A stretch of DNA of 64,000 nucleotides from Prevotella sp. MGM1 (GCF_002933775.1 NZ_BEWV01000125.1:1-64000), one strand, 5' to 3'; positions 44,906 through 56,319 are shown, counted from the stretch's first letter. The notes: a model not told the origin generated them from the letters alone. Made by a program: numbers and translations.

Positions 44906-45301
44906 CTAAGACTTATTAGACACTTTAGCAAAGAAAACCGCATGATGTATCAATGATGCCAAATAAAATACCATGAAAGTCAAGAAGAAGACAAGCATCG
45001 CGCCACGTCCCGCTATAAGATAATAGACAAACATTGCCGCCAAGGCCAGCAACATCCTGAAAGCAGACACTGACGTGTAGAAAGTAGGAAGATACGATGG
45101 CGCTCTTTTGGCAATCAACCGCCATACCGCCACATCCGCCATGTCTACCACAAGCATGAATACGGCACTGACAATCAGAGGTGCCATCATTCCGGGAATG
45201 TCACAAATATTCATCAGCAACACTCCCACCGGAAACAACACACAAAAAATGGCCGCACTCCCAAACGCGTAATTTCTGCTTAACCTGTCTATATCACCCA
45301 T
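44906..45301 (-). CDS. AtpI/AtpZ-position membrane protein of the ATP synthase operon
   Basis: 131 residues with four hydrophobic segments (about 15-31, 38-58, 80-97, 102-120) and few charged loops. It sits between atpC and atpB where Bacteroidales carry a poorly conserved four-helix protein comparable to AtpI. AtpI is thought to help c-ring assembly or Mg2+ supply; that role here is only by position. Confidence 0.75.
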   Translation of the reverse strand: MGDIDRLSRNYAFGSAAIFCVLFPVGVLLMNICDIPGMMAPLIVSAVFMLVVDMADVAVWRLIAKRAPSYLPTFYTSVSAFRMLLALAAMFVYYLIAGRGAMLVFFLTFMVFYLASLIHHAVFFAKVSNKS

Positions 45302-45334
45302 ACTTCAAGATAACATTGCGATACTATGATGCCT

Positions 45335-45586
45335 CTAACCTGCCGCGATCTCCACACAGATATTCACGTTGTTCTTCTGCACCTCTATAAATCCTCCGGA
45401 TATATTCAGTTGATATGTACCGGAGAGGGTCTTGTATTCCACCATACCGTCCAAAAGTGAAGATATTATGGGAGCATGATTGGATAACACCTCAAACCGT
45501 CCCAACTGTCCGGGCACGGTAACACTCTCCACATCTCCGTCAAACTCCACTTTTTCCGGTGATACGATTTTCAGTCTCAAACTCAT
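45335..45586 (-). CDS. atpC: ATP synthase F1 epsilon subunit (short form)
   Basis: 83 residues containing only the N-terminal beta-sandwich (LKIVSPEKVEFDGDVESVTV, GRFEVLSNHAPIISSLLDG). The C-terminal helical hairpin of about 50 residues, which in other bacteria inhibits ATP hydrolysis, is absent. The stop is clean, so this is the natural short form rather than a frameshift. 18 bp after atpD. Confidence 0.92.
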   Translation of the reverse strand: MSLRLKIVSPEKVEFDGDVESVTVPGQLGRFEVLSNHAPIISSLLDGMVEYKTLSGTYQLNISGGFIEVQKNNVNICVEIAAG

Positions 45587-45604
45587 ATCCTTGCGCTATT
45601 AAGA

Positions 45605-47173
<1,569 letters not shown>

Positions 47174-47179
47174 TTATGG

Positions 47180-47187
47180 CAAAGGTA
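47180..47187 (-). promoter_or_regulatory. -7 box of the ATP synthase operon
   Basis: TACCTTTG on the minus strand, 48 bp upstream of the atpD ATG. Confidence 0.5.
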
Positions 47188-47331
47188 GCTATTTTTTTTC
47201 ACAACCAAGCACATTTTACTCTTTTTATAAAATCGATAAATACACGCAAGGTAAATACGGCATTTTCCGCAAATCAGAACAAAACGGAAATACCCTTTCC
47301 ATAAGGCGGCACACACCATGTACGCCCTCTG

Positions 47332-48309
47332 TCAGATACTCAACTCGTCAAGAACTTTTATCAGTTTCATGTCGAGCGGCTTGTCTGTCCTGACAGCGTC
47401 GGCAAAAGGCACGTAAACCACCTCATTGTTGCGCACGCCTACCATAACATTGCGCTGCCCCTGCAATATGGCCTCTATCGCGCCCACACCGGTGCGACTG
47501 GCCAGTATACGGTCGTGGGCGGTTGGACGCCCGCCTCGTTGGAGGTGTCCGAGAATAGACACGCGCACATCATAATCGGGATATTCGTTTCGCACACGAT
47601 CGGCATAATACAAAGCACCGCACTTGGGACTTTCAGAAACAATCACTATGCAGCTTTTCTTTGACTTGCGTATGCCCCGCTCCATAAATCTTACCAACTG
47701 GTCCACGTCTGTCGAGTCTTCGGGAATGATGGCTGCCTCGGCCCCGCTGGCTATGGCACTGTTCTGCGCAAGAAAGCCCGCGTCCCGTCCCATGACCTCA
47801 ACGAAGAATATCCGCTCATGGCTCTGCGCCGTGTCACGTATCCTGTCCACACAGTCCACGATGGTGTTCATCGTCGTATCGTATCCTATTGTAGAATCCG
47901 TGCCGTAAAGGTCATTGTCTATCGTGCCTGGCAGGCCGACGCAACACACATCATACTCGGCCGCAAAAATTCTCGCTCCGGTGAGCGAGCCGTTTCCTCC
48001 GATTACCACAAGAGCGTCTATCTCCTCCCTTTTCATCGTCTCATAGGCCTTTGCCATGCCCTCTGGAGTCATGAACTCCTTGCTGCGGGCAGTCTTCAAT
48101 ATCGTGCCGCCGTGCATGATTATCCCGCTCACGTTTTCAGTCGTGAACGGCTTGATCTCTCCATGTATCAGCCCTTCATATCCGCGATATATTCCTTTGA
48201 TGTTAAACCCGTTGCATATACCGGCACGTGTGACGGCTCTGATTGCGGCGTTCATTCCCGGAGCGTCGCCTCCCGAGGTGAGCACACCTATTGTCTTTAT
48301 CTTTGCCAT
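47332..48309 (-). CDS. pfkA: 6-phosphofructokinase (PfkA)
   Basis: ATP-dependent phosphorylation of fructose 6-phosphate. 325 residues with [18 protein letters not shown], the catalytic [29 protein letters not shown] and [15 protein letters not shown]. The Gly in GGDAPGMN keeps the ATP-type pattern rather than the PPi-type. It begins 33 bp after nhaD and probably shares its promoter. Confidence 0.95.
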   Translation of the reverse strand: MAKIKTIGVLTSGGDAPGMNAAIRAVTRAGICNGFNIKGIYRGYEGLIHGEIKPFTTENVSGIIMHGGTILKTARSKEFMTPEGMAKAYETMKREEIDALVVIGGNGSLTGARIFAAEYDVCCVGLPGTIDNDLYGTDSTIGYDTTMNTIVDCVDRIRDTAQSHERIFFVEVMGRDAGFLAQNSAIASGAEAAIIPEDSTDVDQLVRFMERGIRKSKKSCIVIVSESPKCGALYYADRVRNEYPDYDVRVSILGHLQRGGRPTAHDRILASRTGVGAIEAILQGQRNVMVGVRNNEVVYVPFADAVRTDKPLDMKLIKVLDELSI

Positions 48310-48342
48310 ATACTTAATCTTTTTACTAAAAAAAACTCACAT

Positions 48343-49752
48343 CTACCGCATAAAAGTGATCTCAGCCCATAATATGGCCAACCCGGCAAGCCATCCAACC
48401 ATGATCTTGGCCGTGCAGTGCTTGACATACCATCCGATCCGCATACGCTCGATCTTCATAAGTGCCAGACCGCTCACATTGGCAAAGCATACAAGGCATC
48501 CTCCAACGGCTGTCGAGTAGGCAATGATCTTCCAGTAGGCACCGTTGACCACAAAGTCGGACATATAAGCGGCATCGCTCCACATGCCGATATTGCCGCC
48601 ATCGAGCACCGGATACATCGATATGCCGGTCATGGCGATGGTAAACATGTCTACCATTCCGCTCAACAGACCGGCCACCACCCCATAGAACCACACATTA
48701 TGCACATTGTAGTCTATCCATCCGGACAGAGTGCTGAACACTCCCGTCTCAGAGGCAGCTCCCATTCCAAGCATTATGCCGATGATAAAAAGTATGGACT
48801 GTATATTGTCGTACCGCAATGCCTGCGGCATGCGGCGCTGTATCATCCTGTCGGCATCAAGAAGCTTACGGTTGATAACCTCGTCTACGACCCACAACAC
48901 AGACAGGACGCAAAGCGCCCCGAGAAAAGGACTGAGCTTGGTGATGTTATGGAATGTTGGAATAAACCACAGTCCGCCTATGCCCACCACCAGCATCACA
49001 AGCCGCTGCCACCGCGTGAGGTTGGTGTCATCGCCCCGGTACCGGGCCGCCGGCCACTCCACATCGAGACGTTCGGGAAGACCGCGGCTAAGCAGATACG
49101 TGGGCAGCCCCCAGGCCGCCATTGCCGGCAACACAAGATATGCCGAGAAGTTGGTCGCCGTGACGGCTCCGTTTGTCCAAAGGGCAACACCGGCGGGGTC
49201 GCCGATTACCGTGAAACACCCTCCCGTATTCGCCGCAAGCACAATGGCGCAGCCTATTATGAGGCGCTGACGCCTGCCCTGCACGATGTTGTGCATGATG
49301 GTAAGCATCATGGTCGATGTGGTCAGATTGTCGAGATTGGCGGAAATCACGAATGTGAACAATGTTATCGTCCATATGAAACGCCTGGAGTTTCTCGTGC
49401 GCACCCATTCGCTTATGAAATCGAAACAGCCGTTGTTGTTCAATATCTCTATTATGGACATCGTGGCAAGCAGAAACAATACGATAGACGCAGTCTTGCC
49501 AAGATACATCAAAAATATATGGTCATAGATATAATACTTGACGGTCTCGCTTGATGGCGACCTACCCGCCAGAAACTCCATATATTCATGCGGATGACGC
49601 TCCATGACAAAATCCGTGCCATAGGAGATGTAGAGTATCCACCCGACCGTGCCGACAAACATGGCTATTGCCGCCTTGTTTATATTTGTCAGGTGCCCCG
49701 TGGCTATCAGGAAGTAGCCCAACAACAGTATTATTACTATCACCAACGTCAT
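48343..49752 (-). CDS. nhaD: NhaD-type Na+/H+ antiporter
   Basis: 469 residues with about 12 hydrophobic segments. NhaD/ion-transporter-superfamily features are HLTNINKAAIAMFVG, DNLTTSTMMLTIMHN, the VLAANTGGCFTVIGDPAGVA loop (the order-typical NTGG..GD motif) and a later SGMVDMFTIAMTG. It exchanges Na+ for H+ at the inner membrane. Its place next to the nqr operon suggests that it couples Na+ and H+ gradients. Confidence 0.88.
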   Translation of the reverse strand: MTLVIVIILLLGYFLIATGHLTNINKAAIAMFVGTVGWILYISYGTDFVMERHPHEYMEFLAGRSPSSETVKYYIYDHIFLMYLGKTASIVLFLLATMSIIEILNNNGCFDFISEWVRTRNSRRFIWTITLFTFVISANLDNLTTSTMMLTIMHNIVQGRRQRLIIGCAIVLAANTGGCFTVIGDPAGVALWTNGAVTATNFSAYLVLPAMAAWGLPTYLLSRGLPERLDVEWPAARYRGDDTNLTRWQRLVMLVVGIGGLWFIPTFHNITKLSPFLGALCVLSVLWVVDEVINRKLLDADRMIQRRMPQALRYDNIQSILFIIGIMLGMGAASETGVFSTLSGWIDYNVHNVWFYGVVAGLLSGMVDMFTIAMTGISMYPVLDGGNIGMWSDAAYMSDFVVNGAYWKIIAYSTAVGGCLVCFANVSGLALMKIERMRIGWYVKHCTAKIMVGWLAGLAILWAEITFMR

Positions 49753-49772
49753 ACACCGTACATTTTTATCGA

Positions 49773-49780
49773 CAAAGATA
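49773..49780 (-). promoter_or_regulatory. -7 box of nhaD-pfkA
   Basis: TATCTTTG on the minus strand, 20 bp before the ATG at 49752, with a near -33 ATTG (plus caat at about 49800) at 19-bp spacing. Confidence 0.5.
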
Positions 49781-49799
49781 CTAATCTTTGGCCGAAAGA

Positions 49800-50310
49800 C
49801 AATATTATTTTAACAACCTTTAATCTGTTTGCCGGTTTTTATCCGAACGGCAATGTTTGTTGTGAAATAATATTACAAAAGTGTTTCCATATTCCGATTA
49901 TTCCGGAAATTAAAGTCACAAGACCGAAAATATCGTCGTATTTCACTGTTTTCGTAAAGACCTGCCTGCCAGCCAAATACATCGGTGTGCCTTGAAGCAC
50001 GCAGCATCCACAATTCCATAAGCGTCTCTTTTCTCACAATAAGATACTCGTTGGGACGCGTTTAGATGCCCGTTGGGACGCAACGGGTGTCTAAACGCAG
50101 ACCAATTAGCTGCCGAACGCACTCCAACGAGCGTCCCGTTGCAAGAAAAATGTAAAAATTCCATGTCACGACAGTCCTGCCGCCGCATTGTATATAGCGA
50201 TGTATATCGTGTAGCCGACGTGGAACGAGAAAAAACAAAGTGTTAAATTCATGACTTTATTATTACTTTCCGCACAATAGAGGGGCTGTAATCCCAAAAC
50301 AGCATACCAT
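49800..50310. other. Intergenic stretch holding intergenic repeat copy 2
   Basis: About 500 bp between nhaD and nqrF. It holds the hairpin repeat (50048-50150) and AT-rich flanks. The 81-codon minus frame at 49943-50188 crosses the repeat; its conceptual translation looks like the spurious proteins that such repeats produce. No other gene seen. Confidence 0.6.
50048..50150. repeat. Intergenic hairpin repeat, copy 2
   Basis: gcgtttagatgcccgttg (50058-50075) pairs over 18 bp (two G-T) with 50081-50098, loop ggacg. A second hairpin (caacg ... cgttg, 50125-50141) is followed by caagaaaaa. It shares gcgtttag, cgttgggacgc, ccaacgagcg and cccgttgcaa with copy 1 near 26.1 kb. Direct flanks are unrelated, as expected for a dispersed element. 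Confidence 0.75.
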
Positions 50311-50371
50311 TACCGCCCGAACGGGGGCAAAGCCGCTGAATTTCAGCGGCTTTGCCCCCGTTCGGGCGGTA
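50311..50371 (-). terminator. 61-bp near-perfect palindrome after nqrF
   Basis: The left arm 50311-50340 (starts taccgcccgaacgggggcaa) is perfectly complementary to 50342-50371; a single T separates them. The stem is GC-rich and begins 18 bp past the nqrF stop. No T-run follows on the minus strand, so simple intrinsic termination is not assured; it may protect the 3' end of the nqr mRNA. Confidence 0.85.
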
Positions 50372-50388
50372 TGTATGGCGGTCAGCCA

Positions 50389-51660
50389 TTATCCTCCGAA
50401 ATTATCATACATTATGGCCTCGCCATCCACTCCGAGACTGTCGAGCATCCCGACAACGGCATTTGACATCGGACACGGACCGCACATGTAGTACTCGATA
50501 TCTTCCGGGGCATCATGATTTTTCAAATACGTATCATACATCACCTGATGCACAAATCCGGCCGTATACTTCACTCCGGCCTCGTCGGCCACAGGGTCGG
50601 GACGGTCAAGAGCAAGGTGGAAATGGAAATTGGAATACTCTTTTTCCAGTTCAAGGAAATCATTGAGATAGAACACTTCACACAGCGAACGGGCACCATA
50701 GAAATAATGCATCTCCCGGTCGCGCACATGCAGCGTCTTGGTCATGTGCATTATCTGGGCACGCAACGGAGCCATTCCAGCTCCTCCGCCGACCCAGACC
50801 ATCTCTTTCTTCGAGTCGAATATCGGGTGGAAATCACCGTAAGGACCGCTCATTATAACCTTGTCTCCCGGTTTACGACTGAAAATATATGACGACGCTA
50901 TACCCGTGGGCACATCCTGAAAGCCTACCTGCGGGCGTGGCTTGAACGGAGTTGTGGCGATGCGGACGGTAAGCATTATACGATCACCCTCTGCCGGATA
51001 GTTGGCCATTGAATATGCCCGCACGGTATCTTCGGGGTTATGAGCCTTCAATGAGAATATATTGAAATTCTCCCATGCCGGCAGATATTGGTCTCCGATA
51101 TCGGTTTTGTCAAAATCCTTGTCATAATCGATACAGTCGTAAGCCGGAATTTTAATCTGGGCATACGAACCGGGCACAAAATCCATGTGCTCTCCCGGAG
51201 GAAGCGCCACGATAAACTCCTTGATGAAACTGGACACATTCTTATTCGATATAACGGTACACTCCCACTCTTTGACACCCATCACGCTCTCCGGTACCTT
51301 AATCTTCAAGTCTCCCTTGACCTTGCACTGGCATCCAAGCCTCCAGTGGTCTTTAATCTCCTTTCTTGTGAAATGGGATTTCTCCGAGTCGAGTATCTCT
51401 CCGCCGCCTTCAAGAACCTGTACCTTGCACTGTCCGCAAGACGCCTTGCCTCCGCAGGCCGACGAAAGGAATATCCCGTTGTTGTTCAATACGGACATCA
51501 GACTGTCGCCCTGCCCGGTCGTTATTGTCTTGTCTCCGTTCACAGTAATCGTCACATTACCGCCCGGTGACAGATATTTTTTTGCAATAAGGAGCAGAGC
51601 CACCAAAAGGAGAGTGGTGACGAGAAGAGCTCCAATGCTTAATAATATGAATTGTATCAT
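50389..51660 (-). CDS. nqrF: Na+-NQR subunit F (NADH dehydrogenase, FAD and 2Fe-2S)
   Basis: Entry point of electrons from NADH. 423 residues: one N-terminal membrane helix, a ferredoxin domain with Cys69, Cys75, Cys78 (ACGGKASCGQC) and Cys110, then a ferredoxin-reductase domain with the FAD motif RAYSMANYP and the NADH motif GGGAGMAPLRAQ; it ends DNFGG. Last gene of the nqrA-F operon. Confidence 0.96.
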   Translation of the reverse strand: MIQFILLSIGALLVTTLLLVALLLIAKKYLSPGGNVTITVNGDKTITTGQGDSLMSVLNNNGIFLSSACGGKASCGQCKVQVLEGGGEILDSEKSHFTRKEIKDHWRLGCQCKVKGDLKIKVPESVMGVKEWECTVISNKNVSSFIKEFIVALPPGEHMDFVPGSYAQIKIPAYDCIDYDKDFDKTDIGDQYLPAWENFNIFSLKAHNPEDTVRAYSMANYPAEGDRIMLTVRIATTPFKPRPQVGFQDVPTGIASSYIFSRKPGDKVIMSGPYGDFHPIFDSKKEMVWVGGGAGMAPLRAQIMHMTKTLHVRDREMHYFYGARSLCEVFYLNDFLELEKEYSNFHFHLALDRPDPVADEAGVKYTAGFVHQVMYDTYLKNHDAPEDIEYYMCGPCPMSNAVVGMLDSLGVDGEAIMYDNFGG

Positions 51661-51676
51661 TTAGAATTATCTTTTA

Positions 51677-52309
51677 TTAAATGTTCAGACCCGAGAAACA
51701 CATCATTGCCATAGCCATAAGGCCTACTGTTATAAAAGTAATGCCAAGGCCTTGCAACGGCTTAGGCACATCGCTATACTGCATCTTCTCACGTATGGCA
51801 CCCATAGACACGATGGCAATCGTCCAGCCAATTCCGCTACCTACGGCGTAAACGACCGAATCGAGCACACTGCCTATATACTGTGAAGAGGCCGGATCGA
51901 GATTGATGCGCTGCTGCATGAACAGCGACGCTCCCATTATGGCACAGTTTACGGCTATCAAGGGCAGGAAAATTCCAAGCGAGGCATAAAGCGACGGAGA
52001 AAAACGCTCTACCATCATCTCCACCAACTGCACGATACCCGCTATGACCGCTATATACAGAATGAACCCGAGATAAGATAAATCCACACCCGGCAAAAGA
52101 CAGTCGGGGCCGAGAACACGTGTCTGCAAGAGATAGTTTACAGGGACGGTGATGAGCAGCACGAACGTAACCGCACAACCAAGCCCCAACGATGTCTTCA
52201 CATTCTTTGACACGGCAAGGTAAGAACACATGCCGAGGAAAAACGCGAATATCATATTGTCCACGAAAATGGACCTGAAAAACAAACTTACCAAATGTTC
52301 CATATTCAT
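51677..52309 (-). CDS. nqrE: Na+-NQR subunit E
   Basis: Membrane subunit contributing, with NqrD, to the Fe centre and Na+ path. 210 residues, six hydrophobic segments; [20 protein letters not shown] and [20 protein letters not shown] carry the paired conserved Cys of the family. It overlaps nqrD by 4 bp. Confidence 0.95.
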   Translation of the reverse strand: MNMEHLVSLFFRSIFVDNMIFAFFLGMCSYLAVSKNVKTSLGLGCAVTFVLLITVPVNYLLQTRVLGPDCLLPGVDLSYLGFILYIAVIAGIVQLVEMMVERFSPSLYASLGIFLPLIAVNCAIMGASLFMQQRINLDPASSQYIGSVLDSVVYAVGSGIGWTIAIVSMGAIREKMQYSDVPKPLQGLGITFITVGLMAMAMMCFSGLNI

Positions 52310-52932
52310 TTCTCCTTATAAAAATAAGCCCTGTGTATCCATATCACACATCCCACAAGTATGAGCGCCATGGCAGGCATTGTCATCATACCGTTGTTTA
52401 TATAGCCGGCATCATACGCGCATTGTGGTATAATCTGAATGCCCCCGAGGCTGCCTCGGCCGAAAAACTCCCTGCATGCACCCACTATAATCAGAATCAT
52501 GGCATATCCGAGACCATTTCCTATGCCGTCGAGAAAACTGGGCCAAGGCTTGTTCATCATCGCAAAGGCCTCAAGACGCCCCATCAGAATACAGTTTGTT
52601 ATTATAAGGCCTACATATACGGACAACTGCACGCTGATATCATAAGAATATGCTTTGAGAACCTGACTGACAACAGTGACAAGTGTCGCCACCACGACAA
52701 GCTGCACTATGATGCGTATCCGTGTGGGAATAGTATTGCGTATCAGTGATATTATGACATTGGAAAAAGCCGTAATCACAGTAACGGCAAGTCCCATGAC
52801 TATCGAAGGCTTCAACTGTGCGGTCACGGCCAACGCGGAACATATGCCCAACACCTGCACCAGCACGGGATTATCCGGATTTAAGGGGTTTGCGAGAACT
52901 TCTCTGTTCTTCTTTGAAAACAACTTGCTCAT
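52306..52932 (-). CDS. nqrD: Na+-NQR subunit D
   Basis: Homologue of NqrE in inverted topology. 208 residues, six hydrophobic segments; [16 protein letters not shown] and [19 protein letters not shown] hold the conserved Cys residues. Overlaps nqrE, 18 bp after nqrC. Confidence 0.95.
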   Translation of the reverse strand: MSKLFSKKNREVLANPLNPDNPVLVQVLGICSALAVTAQLKPSIVMGLAVTVITAFSNVIISLIRNTIPTRIRIIVQLVVVATLVTVVSQVLKAYSYDISVQLSVYVGLIITNCILMGRLEAFAMMNKPWPSFLDGIGNGLGYAMILIIVGACREFFGRGSLGGIQIIPQCAYDAGYINNGMMTMPAMALILVGCVIWIHRAYFYKEK

Positions 52933-52950
52933 ATTTCTTTCTGCTTCGTT

Positions 52951-53688
52951 TTACCTTTCATTCAAAAACTTCATATATTTTCCAAGACAGTCGGCAAACA
53001 TGTTGCTGACGCCGTCTGAGGTGAGGGTGGCACCGGTAATGGCATCCACTTCCGACTCCGCGTTCTTTAAATCCGACGGTTTTCTCACCGCAAGCGCAAT
53101 CCTCTGCCTGTCATTTTCCGCGTCAGCGAAGAGCTTCTTACCACGGAACTTATCACGCCACGCCTTATTGTCCTTTATCTCGGCACCAAGTCCCGCTGTC
53201 TCACTCTCATGATTGAAATAAGCTCCGTACACGGTCGACTTGTCACTGTCTATGGCGATATATCCCCATATAGGCCCCCACAGTCCCATACCGTATACGG
53301 GAATGACATATTTCGTCTTGCCATTCACGTCGCAAACAAAAAGTCCGAGACGCCCGGCCTTATAGTCGGAACTGTTCAACATGAAAGCGGCTTGCTCTCC
53401 ACCTCTACTGCCTTCATCGGTCGTATGCCCTTCCTTGTCTATTATCTTGTCGGCAAGTACTATGCGGGAATATTCAGAAGACACGTCATCATTGCTTATG
53501 TTGTCGATGTTAAGAGCCGCGAGTATCTGCCTTTTCTTATCAAGAGCCACATTGACATCCTGTACCGGCTTCAATGTCTGAAAGACAAAAGCCAGCAGAA
53601 AAGCCACCATGACAACCATCACGGTACTGTATAATATAATGTATATGTTGGATTCTTTATTGAATCCCTTTCTATTCTGTTCTGCCAT
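52951..53688 (-). CDS. nqrC: Na+-NQR subunit C (covalent FMN)
   Basis: 245 residues: one N-terminal membrane helix and a large periplasmic domain. The flavinylation motif TGATLTS is present, with Thr221 (the last T of TGAT) expected to carry FMN through a phosphoester bond. Also GLWGPIWGYIAID and GLGAEIKD. No apbE (flavin transferase) gene is in the window. Confidence 0.95.
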   Translation of the reverse strand: MAEQNRKGFNKESNIYIILYSTVMVVMVAFLLAFVFQTLKPVQDVNVALDKKRQILAALNIDNISNDDVSSEYSRIVLADKIIDKEGHTTDEGSRGGEQAAFMLNSSDYKAGRLGLFVCDVNGKTKYVIPVYGMGLWGPIWGYIAIDSDKSTVYGAYFNHESETAGLGAEIKDNKAWRDKFRGKKLFADAENDRQRIALAVRKPSDLKNAESEVDAITGATLTSDGVSNMFADCLGKYMKFLNER

Positions 53689-53694
53689 CGTGCG

Positions 53695-54858
53695 TTATTT
53701 TTTAGTCTTTAAACGTTTCATTCTCTTCGATATGTTTCTCTCAACGACGCAATAATCTATCAACGGAGCAAACATATTGGCAAAAAGAACGGCCAGCATC
53801 ATTCCCTCCGGATAACCGGGATTCATCACGCGGATAATGACAGCCAGCGTGCCGATAATGAATCCGAATACCCATTTGCCGGCCTCGGTACGCGCACCAG
53901 TCACCGGATCCGTCGCCATGAACACCGCTCCGAAAGCAAAACCGCCAAGCACAAGATGCTCGTACCATAGCAACGGCGTCATTCCTGACGCGCTGAACAA
54001 AAATGCGGTAAGACCGCCGCCAACAAACACACTCAGCATCGTTTTCCAGCTGGCAATACCTGTCCATAGCAACACAACCGCTCCCGCCGCTATTGCTATA
54101 ACGCTCGTCTCGCCTATGCTGCCGGGAATAAATCCCAAAACCATATCGCACAGTGAATATTGAGCGGCGCTGCCACTGCCTATCGCACCAAGCGGTGTGG
54201 CACAAGTGAAAGCATCGGGCAACTGATTGCCGAAACCGAAGATGCTGTCTTTAGCCACCCACACGGTATCGCCGCTCATCTCCGTAGGATAAGAGAAGAA
54301 GAGAAAGGCCCTGGCAACCAACGCCACATTAAAGATATTCATGCCGGTACCGCCAAAAATCTCTTTGGCAAACACCACGGCAAAAGCAACCGCAACGGCA
54401 AGTGCCCACAAAGGACAGTTCACCGGAACGATAAGCGGTATCAGTATTCCCGATACGAGAAAGCCCTCCTGTATCTCTTCACCCTTCCACTGCGCCCAAG
54501 CGAACTCTATGCCAAGACCTACCGCATAGCTTACGATTATCTTAGGCAATACGGCAAGAAAACCGAACAAAAACACCTCGGCGAAAGTTGCCGAAGATAA
54601 TGTGCCTGCCGCGAGGTAGTTCTGATAGCCAACATTATACATTCCGAAAAGCATCGCCGGAACAAGGGCGATGACAACCATGCTCATTATACGCTTTGAA
54701 TCGATGGAGTCATGAATATTGGTCCCGCTCTTTGACGTGGCATTGGGCACATACAGGAACGTGTCCATACCGTCATATATGCTTTTGAAAGCGTGTAACC
54801 TGCCGCTTTCTTCAAAGTGTGGTCTTATCTTATCAAGATAATTTCTCAATATACTCAT
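53695..54858 (-). CDS. nqrB: Na+-NQR subunit B (covalent FMN, riboflavin)
   Basis: 387 residues, about ten hydrophobic segments. Flavinylation site TCATPLG with Thr near residue 221 (SGAT in other species, CAT here); MATDPVTGARTEAGKWVFG near the end. The start at 54858 (MSILRNYLDKIRPHF) matches the family; an ATG at 54879 that overlaps the nqrA stop region and follows AAGGAG is an alternative. Confidence 0.95.
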   Translation of the reverse strand: MSILRNYLDKIRPHFEESGRLHAFKSIYDGMDTFLYVPNATSKSGTNIHDSIDSKRIMSMVVIALVPAMLFGMYNVGYQNYLAAGTLSSATFAEVFLFGFLAVLPKIIVSYAVGLGIEFAWAQWKGEEIQEGFLVSGILIPLIVPVNCPLWALAVAVAFAVVFAKEIFGGTGMNIFNVALVARAFLFFSYPTEMSGDTVWVAKDSIFGFGNQLPDAFTCATPLGAIGSGSAAQYSLCDMVLGFIPGSIGETSVIAIAAGAVVLLWTGIASWKTMLSVFVGGGLTAFLFSASGMTPLLWYEHLVLGGFAFGAVFMATDPVTGARTEAGKWVFGFIIGTLAVIIRVMNPGYPEGMMLAVLFANMFAPLIDYCVVERNISKRMKRLKTKK

Positions 54859-54871
54859 AGTAACATTTATT

Positions 54872-56221
54872 TTATTCATTCTCCTTACGCAACATATCCA
54901 AGCCACTACGGACTATTCGCTGCAATTCCAACTTAGAACTGTCGACAAACTCCGCCAAGGCAAAATCTTCGGGAGAAACCTCGTAAATGCCGAGTTGTTC
55001 CATTTTATCTATATCTCCGGCTATTATGGCCTTTATCAAATACTCGGCGTAAATATCCATAGGCAGCACACGGTCGTACTCCCCACTCATTATGATATGA
55101 CGCTCACCGCCCTTGATACGGGCATCGAGCGCATATTTCCTTTCACGAAAAAGCCATGAGAAATAGCTTCTACTGGACGAGTACTGGTTTAGCCGCGGCA
55201 TTATCCATCCGGCAAACTCATCGGCATCATCCCCCTCCGGTATCACGGTTATTTCCGAACTATGAGCACCGAGAAAGCCGTCTTTGGATGTCTGCTTACC
55301 GGTAAGGACGTTGCCGTCTATTATCCTTACTTTCTTTTCCGTCTTAATGCTGTTGCTGAGCAGTGTAGACAGTTCTTCACCAACAAGCATATCCACATAA
55401 GCCGGCTTCTCTACCTCGCTTCCCACAAAAGCTATGGTGCGACGCAAATCCACTTTTCCCGTATTGAACAGACGCCCGAAAAACAATACGGCGGAAGGTT
55501 CTACCGTCCAAACGGTCTCTCCTTTGTTCACCGGATCCACATGATTGACATGTACACCCACATTCCCGGCCGGACAAGGACCGTCAAAAACATTGATCTC
55601 GACATTCCGCGCTTTTGTCAACGCATCGGCAGATTGGCCGACTCCTATTCCGAGGTAAGTCTTGGCCATTTTGGAAAGGGCAGTCAAACCTGTTTGAAAA
55701 TCATCTTCCTGCCCTTGCAACTCAAACTCAAAATCGGCCGCCAAAGGCATATCCCTAAGCGCAGATACGAAAATTGCCTTAGGCATTGTATCAGGATCAG
55801 CCGATACCGCATAAGGCAACATGTTGATATAACCGAACAGTCCAGCCTCAAGCAAGGCATCCTTCACATCCCGGCCGCTGAGATTTGCCACATCTTTCTT
55901 TCCGAAACAAACATACTCCTGAGCATCATCAGCATCTACACGAATGCCAAGCACCTTACGCCGGTCTCCACGGACAACTTGCCTGACAATCCCGCTTACC
56001 GGCGAGGAGAACTTCACTGATGGATGGTTCTTATCAAAGAACAAAGCCTCACCGGCCTTAATCCTGTCACCTTCTTTAACAATAACTTTGGGAATCACGC
56101 CTGTAAAACTATCCGGCTGTAACGAATATTTACCATTAGAGCGTAAACGGATTTTCGTCATCTCCGCCTTGCCCGCAAGGTTAATATTCAAGCCTTTGCG
56201 TAATTTAATTACATTTGTCAT
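54872..56221 (-). CDS. nqrA: Na+-NQR subunit A
   Basis: Soluble subunit binding quinone. 449 residues: the KGLNINLAGKAE start, an RnfC-like barrel-sandwich motif (VKEGDRIKAGEALFFDKN), VFVSALRDMPLAAD and the late GEYDRVLPMDIYAEY. First gene of the operon; the order A-B-C-D-E-F is complete. Confidence 0.96.
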   Translation of the reverse strand: MTNVIKLRKGLNINLAGKAEMTKIRLRSNGKYSLQPDSFTGVIPKVIVKEGDRIKAGEALFFDKNHPSVKFSSPVSGIVRQVVRGDRRKVLGIRVDADDAQEYVCFGKKDVANLSGRDVKDALLEAGLFGYINMLPYAVSADPDTMPKAIFVSALRDMPLAADFEFELQGQEDDFQTGLTALSKMAKTYLGIGVGQSADALTKARNVEINVFDGPCPAGNVGVHVNHVDPVNKGETVWTVEPSAVLFFGRLFNTGKVDLRRTIAFVGSEVEKPAYVDMLVGEELSTLLSNSIKTEKKVRIIDGNVLTGKQTSKDGFLGAHSSEITVIPEGDDADEFAGWIMPRLNQYSSSRSYFSWLFRERKYALDARIKGGERHIIMSGEYDRVLPMDIYAEYLIKAIIAGDIDKMEQLGIYEVSPEDFALAEFVDSSKLELQRIVRSGLDMLRKENE

Positions 56222-56246
56222 ATTCTGGTTTCAAATGGTTTTGTTG

Positions 56247-56254
56247 CAAAATTA
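56247..56254 (-). promoter_or_regulatory. -7 box of the nqr operon
   Basis: TAATTTTG on the minus strand, 25 bp upstream of the nqrA ATG. Confidence 0.5.
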
Positions 56255-56319
56255 TACAAAAAAGCATATTGAATAAAAGAAAAAAACTATTAAAATTCCA
56301 TGAAGACAAGTTTTTAGTG

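Noticed and set aside
48418..49554. 378-codon plus-strand frame opposite nhaD
   Set aside because: His/Arg/Gln-rich composition typical of an antisense shadow; nhaD on the other strand has clear motifs and membrane pattern.
49943..50188. 81-codon minus frame across repeat copy 2
   Set aside because: Repeat-derived frame of the kind often mis-annotated as a hypothetical protein; no independent coding evidence.
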